The notes below the pieces were generated by a model. That model was not told the origin of the DNA. It saw only the letters and a list, made by a program, of their open reading frames with translations, and made no database searches. Made by a program: the position numbers and the translations under genes. A DNA stretch of 64,000 nucleotides from Synechocystis sp. PCC 6714 (GTDB lineage Bacteria; Cyanobacteriota; Cyanobacteriia; Cyanobacteriales; Microcystaceae): assembly GCF_000478825.2 (NCBI RefSeq), contig NZ_CP007542.1, positions 310,001 to 374,000 on the forward strand. The letters are read 5' to 3'. Positions within the stretch are counted from its first letter, which is position 1, and each line of letters begins with the position of its first letter. Below, in pieces: positions 56,313-64,000 of this stretch.

Positions 56313-57416
56313 ATGGCCAACGCAAAATCCTCATCCCTTCCCAGTTGGAAGAATCCCAGCGGTAAAACCTTGCTAATTCTGCTCTGGGCCCTGGCTTTAG
56401 CCCTGATGGCTCTGTTGGGTAATTGGGCAGGTGTGCCATGGTTAGGCAATGTAAAATTACTTATTGCCCTTGGTTTTACGGCCCTAATCACCGCCTTGAT
56501 TGGCATGGCGGTAGTACCAATGTTCGTAAACCTCAAAGCGAGCCAAGTAATCCAGTCCGATGGCCCCCAAAGTCATCTGAAAAAGGCCGGCACCCCCACC
56601 ATGGGAGGCATTTTCTTTGTGCCGGTGGCAGTGGCGATCGCCGTGGTAGGGACTCAGTTCAACCCTGATGTCATGGTGGTAGGCCTGGTAACTTTGGGTT
56701 ACATGGCGATCGGTTGGGTGGATGACTGGCAAATTTTAAAATACAAATCCAATAAAGGGTTAACCCCCAAACAAAAATTATTTTTACAGGTGGCGATCGC
56801 CGTTATTTTTTGCACTTGGTTATTTTTTTATGGGCCGGTGGAAATTACCAACATTCGCATTTTGCAATTTGTTTTACCCCTGGGTCTGCTTTTTTGGGGG
56901 GTAGCAATATTTGCCCTTGTGGCAGAAAGTAACGCCACTAACTTAACCGATGGGGTGGATGGTTTAGCCGCGGGCACCGGGGCGATCGCCTTTGTGGGGT
57001 TAGGTTTACTGGTGGTGACGGAAAATCCAGCGTTGGCCTTTTTTTGCTCTGCCATGGCCGGTGGCTGTATTGGTTTTGTGCACCATAACCATAATCCTGC
57101 CCGGGTATTTATGGGGGATACGGGTTCCTTAGCCCTAGGGGGAAGTTTAGCGGCGGTGGGCATCATGACCGGCAACCTCTGGGGTTTATTACTGATCAGT
57201 GGCATTTTCCTAGTGGAATCCCTCTCCGTCATTGCCCAAGTCAGTTACTACAAAGCCACCAAAGGCCCCGATGGGGTAGGTAAAAGACTATTAAAAATGG
57301 CTCCCGTTCACCATCATTTGGAATTAAGCGGTTGGACTGAAACCCAGATTGTGGGCTCTTTCTATCTCATTAATACCCTTTTGGTGATCGTGGCTATGGC
57401 AACAGCGTCAGACTAG
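56313..57416 (+). CDS. mraY: Phospho-N-acetylmuramoyl-pentapeptide transferase MraY
   Basis: ATG at 56313 (MANAKSSSLPSWK) gives 367 residues; TTG at 56307 adds two. About ten TM helices carry the MraY motifs: the acidic DDWQ (GWVDDWQ, Mg-binding), NLTDGVDGLAAG and HHHLELSG. It transfers phospho-MurNAc-pentapeptide to undecaprenyl phosphate to form lipid I, following MurE-made precursor. The N-terminal 40 residues form an extra hydrophobic helix pair compared with E. coli MraY. Confidence 0.96.
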   Translation: MANAKSSSLPSWKNPSGKTLLILLWALALALMALLGNWAGVPWLGNVKLLIALGFTALITALIGMAVVPMFVNLKASQVIQSDGPQSHLKKAGTPTMGGIFFVPVAVAIAVVGTQFNPDVMVVGLVTLGYMAIGWVDDWQILKYKSNKGLTPKQKLFLQVAIAVIFCTWLFFYGPVEITNIRILQFVLPLGLLFWGVAIFALVAESNATNLTDGVDGLAAGTGAIAFVGLGLLVVTENPALAFFCSAMAGGCIGFVHHNHNPARVFMGDTGSLALGGSLAAVGIMTGNLWGLLLISGIFLVESLSVIAQVSYYKATKGPDGVGKRLLKMAPVHHHLELSGWTETQIVGSFYLINTLLVIVAMATASD

Positions 57417-57446
57417 AATCAGGGGGTAATGGTTAGTGGTAGTCCA

Positions 57447-57698
57447 ATGCAAATCACCTTAAACTTACCTGATAGCCTCGGTCAGACAATAAACTTTGAT
57501 CAGAATGATTGGCTCCGGGAAATTGCCATTGCCCTATTTGCACAGGAACGCATTTCCCTTAGCCGTGCCAGTAAAATTTCCTCCATGGAAGTTATGGAAT
57601 TTCAAAAACTTCTGTCGGAGCGGGAAATTTGTGTTCACTACGACGTAGATGAATTTGAACAGGACATTGAGCAACTGCAAAATCGTGGCTGGTTATGA
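57447..57698 (+). CDS. UPF0175 family antitoxin-like protein
   Basis: ATG at 57447 (MQITLNLPDSLGQT) is chosen over ATG at 57429, as the IT(L/I)NLP strand opens the UPF0175 fold. The 83-residue protein has the family helix ERISLSRASKISSMEVMEFQKLLSEREI and the acidic end HYDVDEFEQDIEQL. UPF0175 proteins pair with PIN-domain (DUF3368) proteins as type II antitoxins. Its stop overlaps the start of such a gene (ATGA at 57695-57698). Confidence 0.9.
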   Translation: MQITLNLPDSLGQTINFDQNDWLREIAIALFAQERISLSRASKISSMEVMEFQKLLSEREICVHYDVDEFEQDIEQLQNRGWL

Positions 57699-58189
57699 TT
57701 GTCATTAGTGACACTTCAGCCCTTGCCAATCTCGCCGTTGTCGATCATCTTTGGCTCCTAGAAGTAATTTACGAAAAGTTAATTATTCCGGAGTCCGTTG
57801 CCAGGGAAATTACCATGGCCACTAACCCCCAAATTTCGGCAATTGTGCAGTTAGATTGGATTCAAACCCGCTGTCTTAGTACCAATGGCTATCACCTAGC
57901 ACGACAACTACAGAGGTAACGGGGCCTTGATTTGGGGGAAGCCCAAGCCATAGCCCTGGCCATGGACTTACAAGCTAACGATCTATTAATTGATGAGCGT
58001 TTAGGAAGAAGAGAAGCCTCCCGTTTGGGACTTTCTATAATTGGAATTTTGGGAATTCTTCTTGTTGCCAAACAGAGGAGCCTTATTACTCAGGTGAAAC
58101 CAATTATTGACAATTTGGTTAGCCAAGCCGGCTTTAGGGTTAGCCCCCAACTGTACCAACGTGTCTTAATTATTGCCCAAGAAATTTAA
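57695..58189 (+). pseudogene. PIN-domain toxin (DUF3368) interrupted by in-frame stop
   Basis: One reading frame runs from ATG 57695 to TAA 58187-58189 with a single internal TAA at 57917-57919. The first part (74 residues) carries the PIN start VISDTSALANLA; the second (LGEAQAIALAMDLQANDLLIDERLGRR) carries the acidic Glu and Asp that complete the active site. Restoring the stop to CAA (Gln) gives a normal 164-residue PIN protein. As it stands the toxin is truncated and likely dead, unless read through. Confidence 0.85.
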
Positions 58190-58204
58190 CAAAAAATTGC
58201 CCCC

Positions 58205-59776
58205 ATGGACTCTGCCACCAGAACTAACACTTTTTTAGACTCCAAACTTAATTCTGTGCCCGGGGATGCCCTGGGTTATCTACGGCGTTTAGATCAGCGT
58301 TGGCAAGCCCTCTGTCAGGGAAAAATTCTCCCCATCCCTGAGGTAGCCCAAAAAGTTAATGGTAAATTAGGAGAAACGGATTTTGACGCGGTGATTTGTG
58401 GCGGCACCTTGGGAATTTTATTGGCCCCTAGTTTACAAATAAAAGGTTGGCGTGTTGCCGTCATTGAACGGGGGAAATTACAGGGTCGCGTCCAGGAATG
58501 GAATATTTCCCGTCAAGAATTACAAACCTTTGTGGAATTAGATTTACTCACCCCAGAGGAGTTGGAAACGGCGATCGCCAGTGAATATAATCCCGGTCGC
58601 ATTGCTTTCCATGGGGGGCAAGAATTTTGGATAAATAATGTTTTAAATGTGGGGGTAGACCCGGTTTATTTACTGGAAGCATTGAAGCAAAAATTTCTCC
58701 AAGCTGGAGGAATATTATTGGAATACACTGCCTTTCAAAAAACAACTATTCACCCCGATGGAGTTGAAATTAGTTATCAACAAAATGGGGCAGATTCGGT
58801 TGATTCCAAAATTACTAGCCGCTTGTTGATTGATGCCATGGGCCATGGTTCTCCCTTAGTAAATCAAGCCCGTCAGGGGAAAATTCCTGATGGAGTTTGC
58901 CTTGTAGTTGGTAGTTGCGCCCAGGTTTATCCTGACAACAAAACTGGAGACTTAATTGCCACCACCACAGGAATTACTAATAATTGCCAATATTTTTGGG
59001 AAGCTTTTCCAGCCCGGGATGGCCGCACCACCTATCTATTTACCTATGTAGATGTGCATCCTGACCGTATCGGTTTGGAGTTTCTCTTTGAGGAATATTT
59101 TCGACTGTTGCCCAGTTACCAAAAAGTTAATCTAGACCAACTACAATGGCAACGATTTTTATCTGGTTTTTTCCCTGCCTATAAATCCAGTCCCCTCCAT
59201 TTTCCCTGGAGTAGAGTACTAGCCGTGGGAGATAGTGCCGGTAGTCAATCCCCTGTTAGTTTCGGCGGTTTTGGTGCCATAGTACGGCATTTACAACGAT
59301 TAACCACCGCCATTGGCGAAGCCCTCGAGGGGAATTATTTAACCGCAGCGGATCTGGCTCTTTTACAACCCTACCAGCCCAATATTGGTGTTACTTGGTT
59401 ATTTCAACAAACTATGGGGGTTAGAATTGGTCAGAAGGCCGATCCAGATCAAATTAATCATCTGATGAATACTGTTTTTGCCATCATGGACCAACAGGGG
59501 GAAAAAGTAATGCAACCTTTTCTACAGGACGTCATTCAATGGTCTGGTTTGACTCAAACTTTGCCCAGGGTAAATCCCTTGATAGTATTACCTTTGTTGC
59601 CCCAAATTGGTCTTCCAGCCTTGGTAGATTGGTTGGGTCACTATGCTAATTTAGCTGGCTATAGTCTGGCCTATCCTCTGTTTAAAAATATCTTGTTTAC
59701 CAAACCTAACTTTGAGCAAAAACGTTGTTTAGAAGCTTGGTATTATGGCTCCGGATTTGATTTTCACCGTGACTAA
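58205..59776 (+). CDS. cruP: CruP-type lycopene-cyclase-like flavoprotein
   Basis: The 523-residue FAD protein has a dinucleotide fold starting near 60 (FDAVICGGTLGILLA), then a flavin/substrate end (VGDSAGSQSPVSFGGFGAIVRHL). It matches the CruA/CruP family. In cyanobacteria CruA is the lycopene cyclase, while CruP has been linked to limiting oxidative damage and lacks full cyclase activity in some tests. The choice of CruP rather than CruA is from memory of the PCC 6803 gene (sll0659). No other carotenoid gene adjoins. Confidence 0.8.
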   Translation: MDSATRTNTFLDSKLNSVPGDALGYLRRLDQRWQALCQGKILPIPEVAQKVNGKLGETDFDAVICGGTLGILLAPSLQIKGWRVAVIERGKLQGRVQEWNISRQELQTFVELDLLTPEELETAIASEYNPGRIAFHGGQEFWINNVLNVGVDPVYLLEALKQKFLQAGGILLEYTAFQKTTIHPDGVEISYQQNGADSVDSKITSRLLIDAMGHGSPLVNQARQGKIPDGVCLVVGSCAQVYPDNKTGDLIATTTGITNNCQYFWEAFPARDGRTTYLFTYVDVHPDRIGLEFLFEEYFRLLPSYQKVNLDQLQWQRFLSGFFPAYKSSPLHFPWSRVLAVGDSAGSQSPVSFGGFGAIVRHLQRLTTAIGEALEGNYLTAADLALLQPYQPNIGVTWLFQQTMGVRIGQKADPDQINHLMNTVFAIMDQQGEKVMQPFLQDVIQWSGLTQTLPRVNPLIVLPLLPQIGLPALVDWLGHYANLAGYSLAYPLFKNILFTKPNFEQKRCLEAWYYGSGFDFHRD

Positions 59777-59829
59777 AACATTACCCCGATCGCCCAAATA
59801 TCCATGGATTTGGACTAATTACCTGGGCT

Positions 59830-61530
59830 TTAATCCGGTGGACCGACGATATTAACTTCTGTCTCACAATCACTAAAGAGGACGTACTGATTTCTCCCTG
59901 CCTGCTTTGCTAAATAAAGGGCTTGGTCTGCCTGCTTGAGTAATGTTTCGCTGTCACCTTCAAACCCAGAACAGGCCACAGCAATGCCAATACTACATGT
60001 AACATTGCCTCCATTACCTGTTGCCAGATGCGGAATCGCCTCCGCCTGCAGAGTAATTTTAATTCTTTGGGCAATGGCGATCGCCTCCAGGCGGCCGACT
60101 TCGGGCAGAACCAGAATAAATTCCTCCCCCCCATAACGGGCAATGAAATCAGATCCTGGCTGACGAATACAACTTTGCAATATTTGGGCGATCTCCGTTA
60201 AGCAAATATCCCCTTGGCCATGGCCATAATGATCGTTATAGAGCTTGAAATAATCCACATCCACCATCATCACAGTAAGATTATTGCCTCTCTGGAGAAA
60301 GGCTTCCCATTCCCGGGGAAATTGTTGTTCAAAATAGCGACGGTTAGGAACATGGGTTAATCCATCAATGTGAGCTAGCTTATTCAGTTCAATATTGGCT
60401 ATTTCTAAGGATTTTTTTGCGGCGGTTAATCTCTCCGTTCTTCTTTTAACTTCATTTTCCAGGTTTCTTACTGCCTGGGCAAGGGATTGTTGGGCAATTT
60501 TCTTTTCTTCAATAACGGCAGAAAAAAACAGGGCTGTCATGGAAATTACCCCCGTAAACATCTGTAGAAATATCACTGAATTATTGCCGGAATCATGAAT
60601 AAATATACCTTGGCCCTGGGCGGTGGTGAAAATAGCAAAAAAAGCAAAAAAAGCAACGAAAACACTAGCAAAAAATTCGCCAAAATGAAAGACCACAAAT
60701 AGAATTAGTGGCAAAAACATATAGGCGACTGGATAGGATTTATAAAAAGAAAGAAACCAAATTAAAACAGTTAAAGCAATGGACAGAATTAACTTAACAT
60801 CAGTCAGATGATGACGGCGAAATTGGTAGAAGCGGACAGTAATTAGTACAGGCGAAAAAACAATAATTGCCAAAAAACTATTAGACCACCAAGTGATCCA
60901 AGAGTAGAAAAATTTTTCCCAGGTGACAATTCCTAAAAATAATAAGGTGCTAACACCAATAACTGCGGATAAGAACGGACCGATTAATGCCCCCTGGACG
61001 AAAGCAATGGTAGTAGAAAGTCTTTGGAAGGGATTGAGAATTGCCAATGGCTCCCTGATACTATCACTATCATTAATAATTGGTACCGATTCCCTTTGGG
61101 CTACTAACTTCAGTTTATTTTTTAGCCAGAGGTCTCCCACAAAAGGCTGAATAGTATTGGCAAAGGCAAAGGCAGTTTCTAGGACAAGAAATTGGGTAAT
61201 ACTAGGGGGCGGATCAAACGTAGAAAGTACTGAAATTAAGCCCAACACCGAGCCGAGAATGATACCTGGGGTGACCCAATGACCAAAGTGGAAAAACACG
61301 CCAAAGGTTAGGGCGGAGGGAAACCAAACGGGGGCAATTCTCCCCGGTAGTAGTGTGCTAACTAATTGGTCGCTGAGTTTAATTCCTACGACATAAAACA
61401 GAGCTACCAAAAGGTTTAAAAGAATATTATGCAGGAGGGGACTTTGCAAAAAAAATGAAGTTTTACTGCCTCCAAGCCAACGAACTAACCCATGGCGATG
61501 GATTGGAGCCCAGTGCTCTTGTCTGGCCAT
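59830..61530 (-). CDS. MASE1-GGDEF diguanylate cyclase
   Basis: The 566-residue protein has a MASE1-like integral membrane sensor with about eight to nine TM helices (about 30-340), a short coiled coil (about 345-380), and a GGDEF domain starting near 390 (DGLTHVPNRRYFEQQF). The active motif GGEEF is intact, so c-di-GMP synthesis is expected. The inhibitory RxxD I-site is absent: the matching residues are PGSD five bases before the motif (in residue terms). Product feedback is thus unlikely. It is convergent with cruP. Confidence 0.93.
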   Translation of the reverse strand: MARQEHWAPIHRHGLVRWLGGSKTSFFLQSPLLHNILLNLLVALFYVVGIKLSDQLVSTLLPGRIAPVWFPSALTFGVFFHFGHWVTPGIILGSVLGLISVLSTFDPPPSITQFLVLETAFAFANTIQPFVGDLWLKNKLKLVAQRESVPIINDSDSIREPLAILNPFQRLSTTIAFVQGALIGPFLSAVIGVSTLLFLGIVTWEKFFYSWITWWSNSFLAIIVFSPVLITVRFYQFRRHHLTDVKLILSIALTVLIWFLSFYKSYPVAYMFLPLILFVVFHFGEFFASVFVAFFAFFAIFTTAQGQGIFIHDSGNNSVIFLQMFTGVISMTALFFSAVIEEKKIAQQSLAQAVRNLENEVKRRTERLTAAKKSLEIANIELNKLAHIDGLTHVPNRRYFEQQFPREWEAFLQRGNNLTVMMVDVDYFKLYNDHYGHGQGDICLTEIAQILQSCIRQPGSDFIARYGGEEFILVLPEVGRLEAIAIAQRIKITLQAEAIPHLATGNGGNVTCSIGIAVACSGFEGDSETLLKQADQALYLAKQAGRNQYVLFSDCETEVNIVGPPD

Positions 61531-61712
61531 AATTACCCTTCTCCCTCAACTTTACAATTACCCGACACTTTACTGTGGCAATTTGTCGAGAGCTTTGCGG
61601 TATAGCGCCCGACATTAGAGTTAAGTATAGGCTTAATTGTCTAGGTCTTTGACCAATGGGAAAGGGGCTAGGGAAGAACTAGGGAAGCGATAAACCATAA
61701 CTCTGAAACCTA

Positions 61713-61784
61713 AGCCGAAGATGGGATTTGAACCCACGACCAACTGATTACGAATCAGCTACTCTACCACTGAGCTACTTCGGC
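61713..61784 (-). tRNA. tRNA-Thr (anticodon CGU)
   Basis: A 72-base cloverleaf on the minus strand begins GCCGAAGTAGCTCAGTGG and ends with the matching acceptor CTTCGGC. The anticodon stem GCTGA/TCAGT encloses the loop TTCGTAA, with anticodon CGT, decoding ACG. The T-arm GTGGGTTCAAATCCCAT is standard. The CCA end is not encoded. It sits between the GGDEF gene and pheA. Confidence 0.95.
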
Positions 61785-61845
61785 ACGACTTAATTCCACT
61801 GCAAAATGATAACATTTCCTGTACCAGCTTTCCTGGGGAGAATTT

Positions 61846-62745
61846 ATGCCACCATTGGTTGTTGCACATTTGGGGCCAAGGGGAACCAATACGGAAACCG
61901 TTGCCTTGGTTTATGGGGAACAGCACCAGGAGCGCACTGGACAATTTGTAGAGTTCTTGCCCTGTCCCAGCATCGGCAAAACCCTAGAGGCGGCTGCCCA
62001 AGGCCTGGTGGACGTGGCGATCGTGCCGGTGGAGAACTCAACGGAGGGGGGCATTGCTATTACCTTGGATTGTCTGTGGTCGGCGGATAATCTCAAAATA
62101 CAGCAGGAATTGGTGCTCCCCATCACCCATGTTTTGCTCAGTCGGGGCCAATCTTTAGCCAATCTAAATCGCGTTGTGTCCCATCCCCAAGCCCTGGGGC
62201 AATGTCAGAAATGGTTGACCGCCCATCTTCCCCAGGTCAGTTTAGTACCCGCCAATTCCACCACCGAAGCGATTCAAATTATCGGTGACGATCCCACCTC
62301 AGCGGCGATCGCCTCTCCCCGGGCTGCCACCCTGTTTGATCTTCCTGTACTACAAACTAATATCCAGGATTACCCCGACAACTGCACGCGCTTTTGGGCA
62401 GTCAGTTCAGAGGGCCATCTAAATGGCAGTCACACCACCCTCGCCTTTAGTGTCCCCCGCAATGTGCCCGGAGCCTTAGTTAGCCCTTTACAACTGTTGG
62501 CCCAGAGGAACATTAACCTAAGTCGCATTGAATCCCGCCCCACCAAACGGTCATTGGGAGAATATGTCTTTTTTATGGACTTAGAGGCAAGCCAAACAGA
62601 ACCCCGACTGCGGGAAGCCCTTGGACAGTTAAAACAATACACAGAAGTGCTGAAAATTTTTGGCAGTTACCCCACAAAAGTTCTACAATTGGCTGACCTC
62701 CAGCATTTCCATCCACCGGGTTGGCCTGCAAGTTATTCCCCGTGA
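61846..62745 (+). CDS. pheA: Prephenate dehydratase
   Basis: The 299-residue enzyme makes phenylpyruvate from prephenate in phenylalanine synthesis. It has the catalytic region (AHLGPRGTNTE, ENSTEGGIAITLD, NCTRFWAVS; Thr-Arg-Phe essential) and a C-terminal ACT domain (LSRIESRPTKRSLGEYVFFMD), where ESRP binds phenylalanine for feedback control. No chorismate mutase domain is fused. It is followed by nblB2 on the same strand by 39 bases. Confidence 0.96.
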   Translation: MPPLVVAHLGPRGTNTETVALVYGEQHQERTGQFVEFLPCPSIGKTLEAAAQGLVDVAIVPVENSTEGGIAITLDCLWSADNLKIQQELVLPITHVLLSRGQSLANLNRVVSHPQALGQCQKWLTAHLPQVSLVPANSTTEAIQIIGDDPTSAAIASPRAATLFDLPVLQTNIQDYPDNCTRFWAVSSEGHLNGSHTTLAFSVPRNVPGALVSPLQLLAQRNINLSRIESRPTKRSLGEYVFFMDLEASQTEPRLREALGQLKQYTEVLKIFGSYPTKVLQLADLQHFHPPGWPASYSP

Positions 62746-62784
62746 CCCCCTACCATTGCCTTTGACCTTCCCGATCAAGTTTTT

Positions 62785-63447
62785 ATGAGTGACCTCCTCA
62801 GCCAGATCCAAACATTGCTCAGCTCAGAAGATTTTAGCGATAAAGTCCGGGGTTTAAATCAACTGCGAGTCCTGGAGCCGGCCGAGGCATTCCCCCTGCT
62901 CAAGCCCCTGGTCAAAGATGCCAATCCTCGCATTCGTTATGCAGCAGTCAGTCAGTTGGACCCTGTGGGCAATGCGGATCTGGAGCAAGCCCTCGAACTA
63001 CTGCGAGATCGCCTCTTCAACGATCCTGAAATTGATGTGCAATCGGTGGCGGCGGATGTGATCGGCGGCCTAAAACTGACAGCGGCCTACCCTGATTTGC
63101 AAAGGGCCTATGAAGAAACTCCAGAATGGTTATTGCAGATGAGTATCGTGGCCACCCTGGGGGAAATGGGCGACAGCCGGGGCTTTGACTTACTCAAAAT
63201 TGCCTTGAGTTCCGAAAATAGTTTAATTAGAACCGCGGCTATCAGTGCCCTGGGGGAACTGGGTAACCCTGAAGCATTTCCCCTGTTGGTGCCCCTGGCC
63301 CAGGACGAAGACTGGCAAGTACGGTACCGCTTGGCCTTGGCAGTGGGTCATTTAAACCATCCCGATCGCCAGAATTTACTGCAACAGTTAGCCCAAGACA
63401 GGGCGGAGCAGGTGGCCAGCACTGCCCGGGAGTTGTTGGGCATCTAG
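62785..63447 (+). CDS. nblB2: HEAT-repeat phycobilisome-related protein (NblB/CpcE-like)
   Basis: The 220-residue all-helical protein contains about five HEAT/PBS-lyase repeats (NPRIRYAAVSQL, EIDVQSVAADVIGGL, LIRTAAISALGELGN, DWQVRYRLALAVGHL). NblB proteins detach chromophores from phycobilisomes during nutrient stress or greening; NblB2 is the second copy in PCC 6803 next to pheA (sll1663, from memory). It may be cotranscribed with pheA. Confidence 0.8.
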   Translation: MSDLLSQIQTLLSSEDFSDKVRGLNQLRVLEPAEAFPLLKPLVKDANPRIRYAAVSQLDPVGNADLEQALELLRDRLFNDPEIDVQSVAADVIGGLKLTAAYPDLQRAYEETPEWLLQMSIVATLGEMGDSRGFDLLKIALSSENSLIRTAAISALGELGNPEAFPLLVPLAQDEDWQVRYRLALAVGHLNHPDRQNLLQQLAQDRAEQVASTARELLGI

Positions 63448-63459
63448 GTCAAGTTGGCT

Positions 63460-64000
63460 TTAGGACTGGACATTGTCGGCCGATCTAAACACAGGGCAGT
63501 GGCCATCCCCCCTTACCTGTAGACCCATGAGGGGGGACTCGGGATTACGGCAATGGTAATGCTGAAAATATAGGCAATTGGTGCAACAATCACCGTCGGC
63601 CAGCCCCCTAATGGTTTGGGATTGCCTCAGCAATTCCCTTTGGCTAATGCCCCTTAAAATCAATTCTTCCCCTTGCCAACGGGCTTGTACAATGCCAGTT
63701 TCACCAAACTTGGCCCAACGGGAATTTTCCATAATTTGTCCGTCCAGGTGAATAGCTACTTCCCCCAGGTGATGGACATTTTTGTCGGGCTCCAATTCAT
63801 GGATTTCCCCCTCATAAATTTGTGGTAGGGGTGGTGTGGGCTGGACAAATCGATCGCCAATGGGTAGGGCTACCCAGTTGCCAGCGGCGGGGGAATGGAG
63901 TTGGTAGCGGCTTTGTAACTCCTCCAGGCTAGTGAGGTCTTCGATGTTCGAGCGTTCTCCATGGACAAAGACCAAATGTTGGGGGCGGAGATTGTGGATT
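63460..64000 (-). CDS. Partial C-terminus of a beta-CASP/MBL-like protein
   Basis: The reading frame is open to the window edge and has no true start here: the TTG at 63975 lies inside a conserved run (LRPQHLVFVHGERSNIEDL), so the gene continues beyond 64000. That run and the SRYQLHSP strand match the C-terminal part of beta-CASP metallo-beta-lactamase ribonucleases, with the His in FVHG likely near the metal site. The last 40 residues hold a CCTNCLYFQHYHC cluster that could bind zinc. Exact identity needs the missing N-terminus. Confidence 0.65.
   Translation of the reverse strand, partial: IHNLRPQHLVFVHGERSNIEDLTSLEELQSRYQLHSPAAGNWVALPIGDRFVQPTPPLPQIYEGEIHELEPDKNVHHLGEVAIHLDGQIMENSRWAKFGETGIVQARWQGEELILRGISQRELLRQSQTIRGLADGDCCTNCLYFQHYHCRNPESPLMGLQVRGDGHCPVFRSADNVQS

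Overview
The window comes from a unicellular cyanobacterium of the Synechocystis type. It carries cytochrome b6f subunit PetM, light-dependent protochlorophyllide oxidoreductase (POR), Ycf35, Ycf66, a CruP-type cyclase, an NblB-type HEAT protein, a plastoglobulin/fibrillin protein and the C-terminal half of a split-intein DnaE. It is also studded with the cyanobacterial HIP1 palindrome GGCGATCGCC. Many proteins look like those I remember from Synechocystis sp. PCC 6803. The DnaE-C intein differs from the PCC 6803 sequence at several positions, so I read this as a close relative rather than that strain. That is judgement from memory, not a database result.

Layout. 1-5 kb: a secreted beta-trefoil protein, a GNAT acetyltransferase, and a solute-binding protein directly followed by a hybrid histidine kinase. 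5-9.3 kb: an iron/energy-coupled uptake island with a TonB-like protein, a pentapeptide lipoprotein, FutA2, ExbB and two ExbD-like proteins; the tonB-like and exbB leaders share a palindromic operator-like motif. 9.3-20.6 kb: ridA, gdhA, queF, a flippase-like membrane protein, a ferredoxin/ycf35/DUF2997 operon, pdxA, petM, tgt, a fused dipeptide-type ABC ATPase and a fibrillin. 20.7-26.2 kb: an FHA-domain class A penicillin-binding protein, two uncharacterised envelope proteins and dnaE-C.

26.2-28.7 kb is an AT-rich, HIP1-free accessory island with an AAA ATPase and a Toprim-like partner. Its layout resembles OLD- or PARIS-like anti-phage modules, and it is the best candidate for an undescribed system here. 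28.8-48.4 kb: putA, an MscS-cNMP channel, DedA, dapL, a lipase, por, ycf66, a COG0523 GTPase, a second DedA, thioredoxin, yqeK, rsfS, a degenerate metallo-beta-lactamase-like protein, several small proteins and a phosphatase. 48.5-64 kb: futB, ribE, murE, queC, MscS, mraY, a UPF0175/PIN toxin-antitoxin pair whose toxin has an in-frame stop, cruP, a MASE1-GGDEF cyclase, tRNA-Thr(CGU), pheA, nblB2 and the edge-truncated end of a beta-CASP-like protein.

Themes: iron uptake (FutA2 and FutB lie 42 kb apart, TonB/ExbBD near FutA2), peptidoglycan synthesis (DapL makes diaminopimelate, MurE adds it, MraY attaches the precursor to lipid, the PBP polymerises it), 7-deazaguanine/queuosine synthesis (QueC, QueF and Tgt at three separate loci) and chlorophyll/photosynthesis functions. 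No rRNA operon, CRISPR array, intact insertion sequence or prophage was seen.
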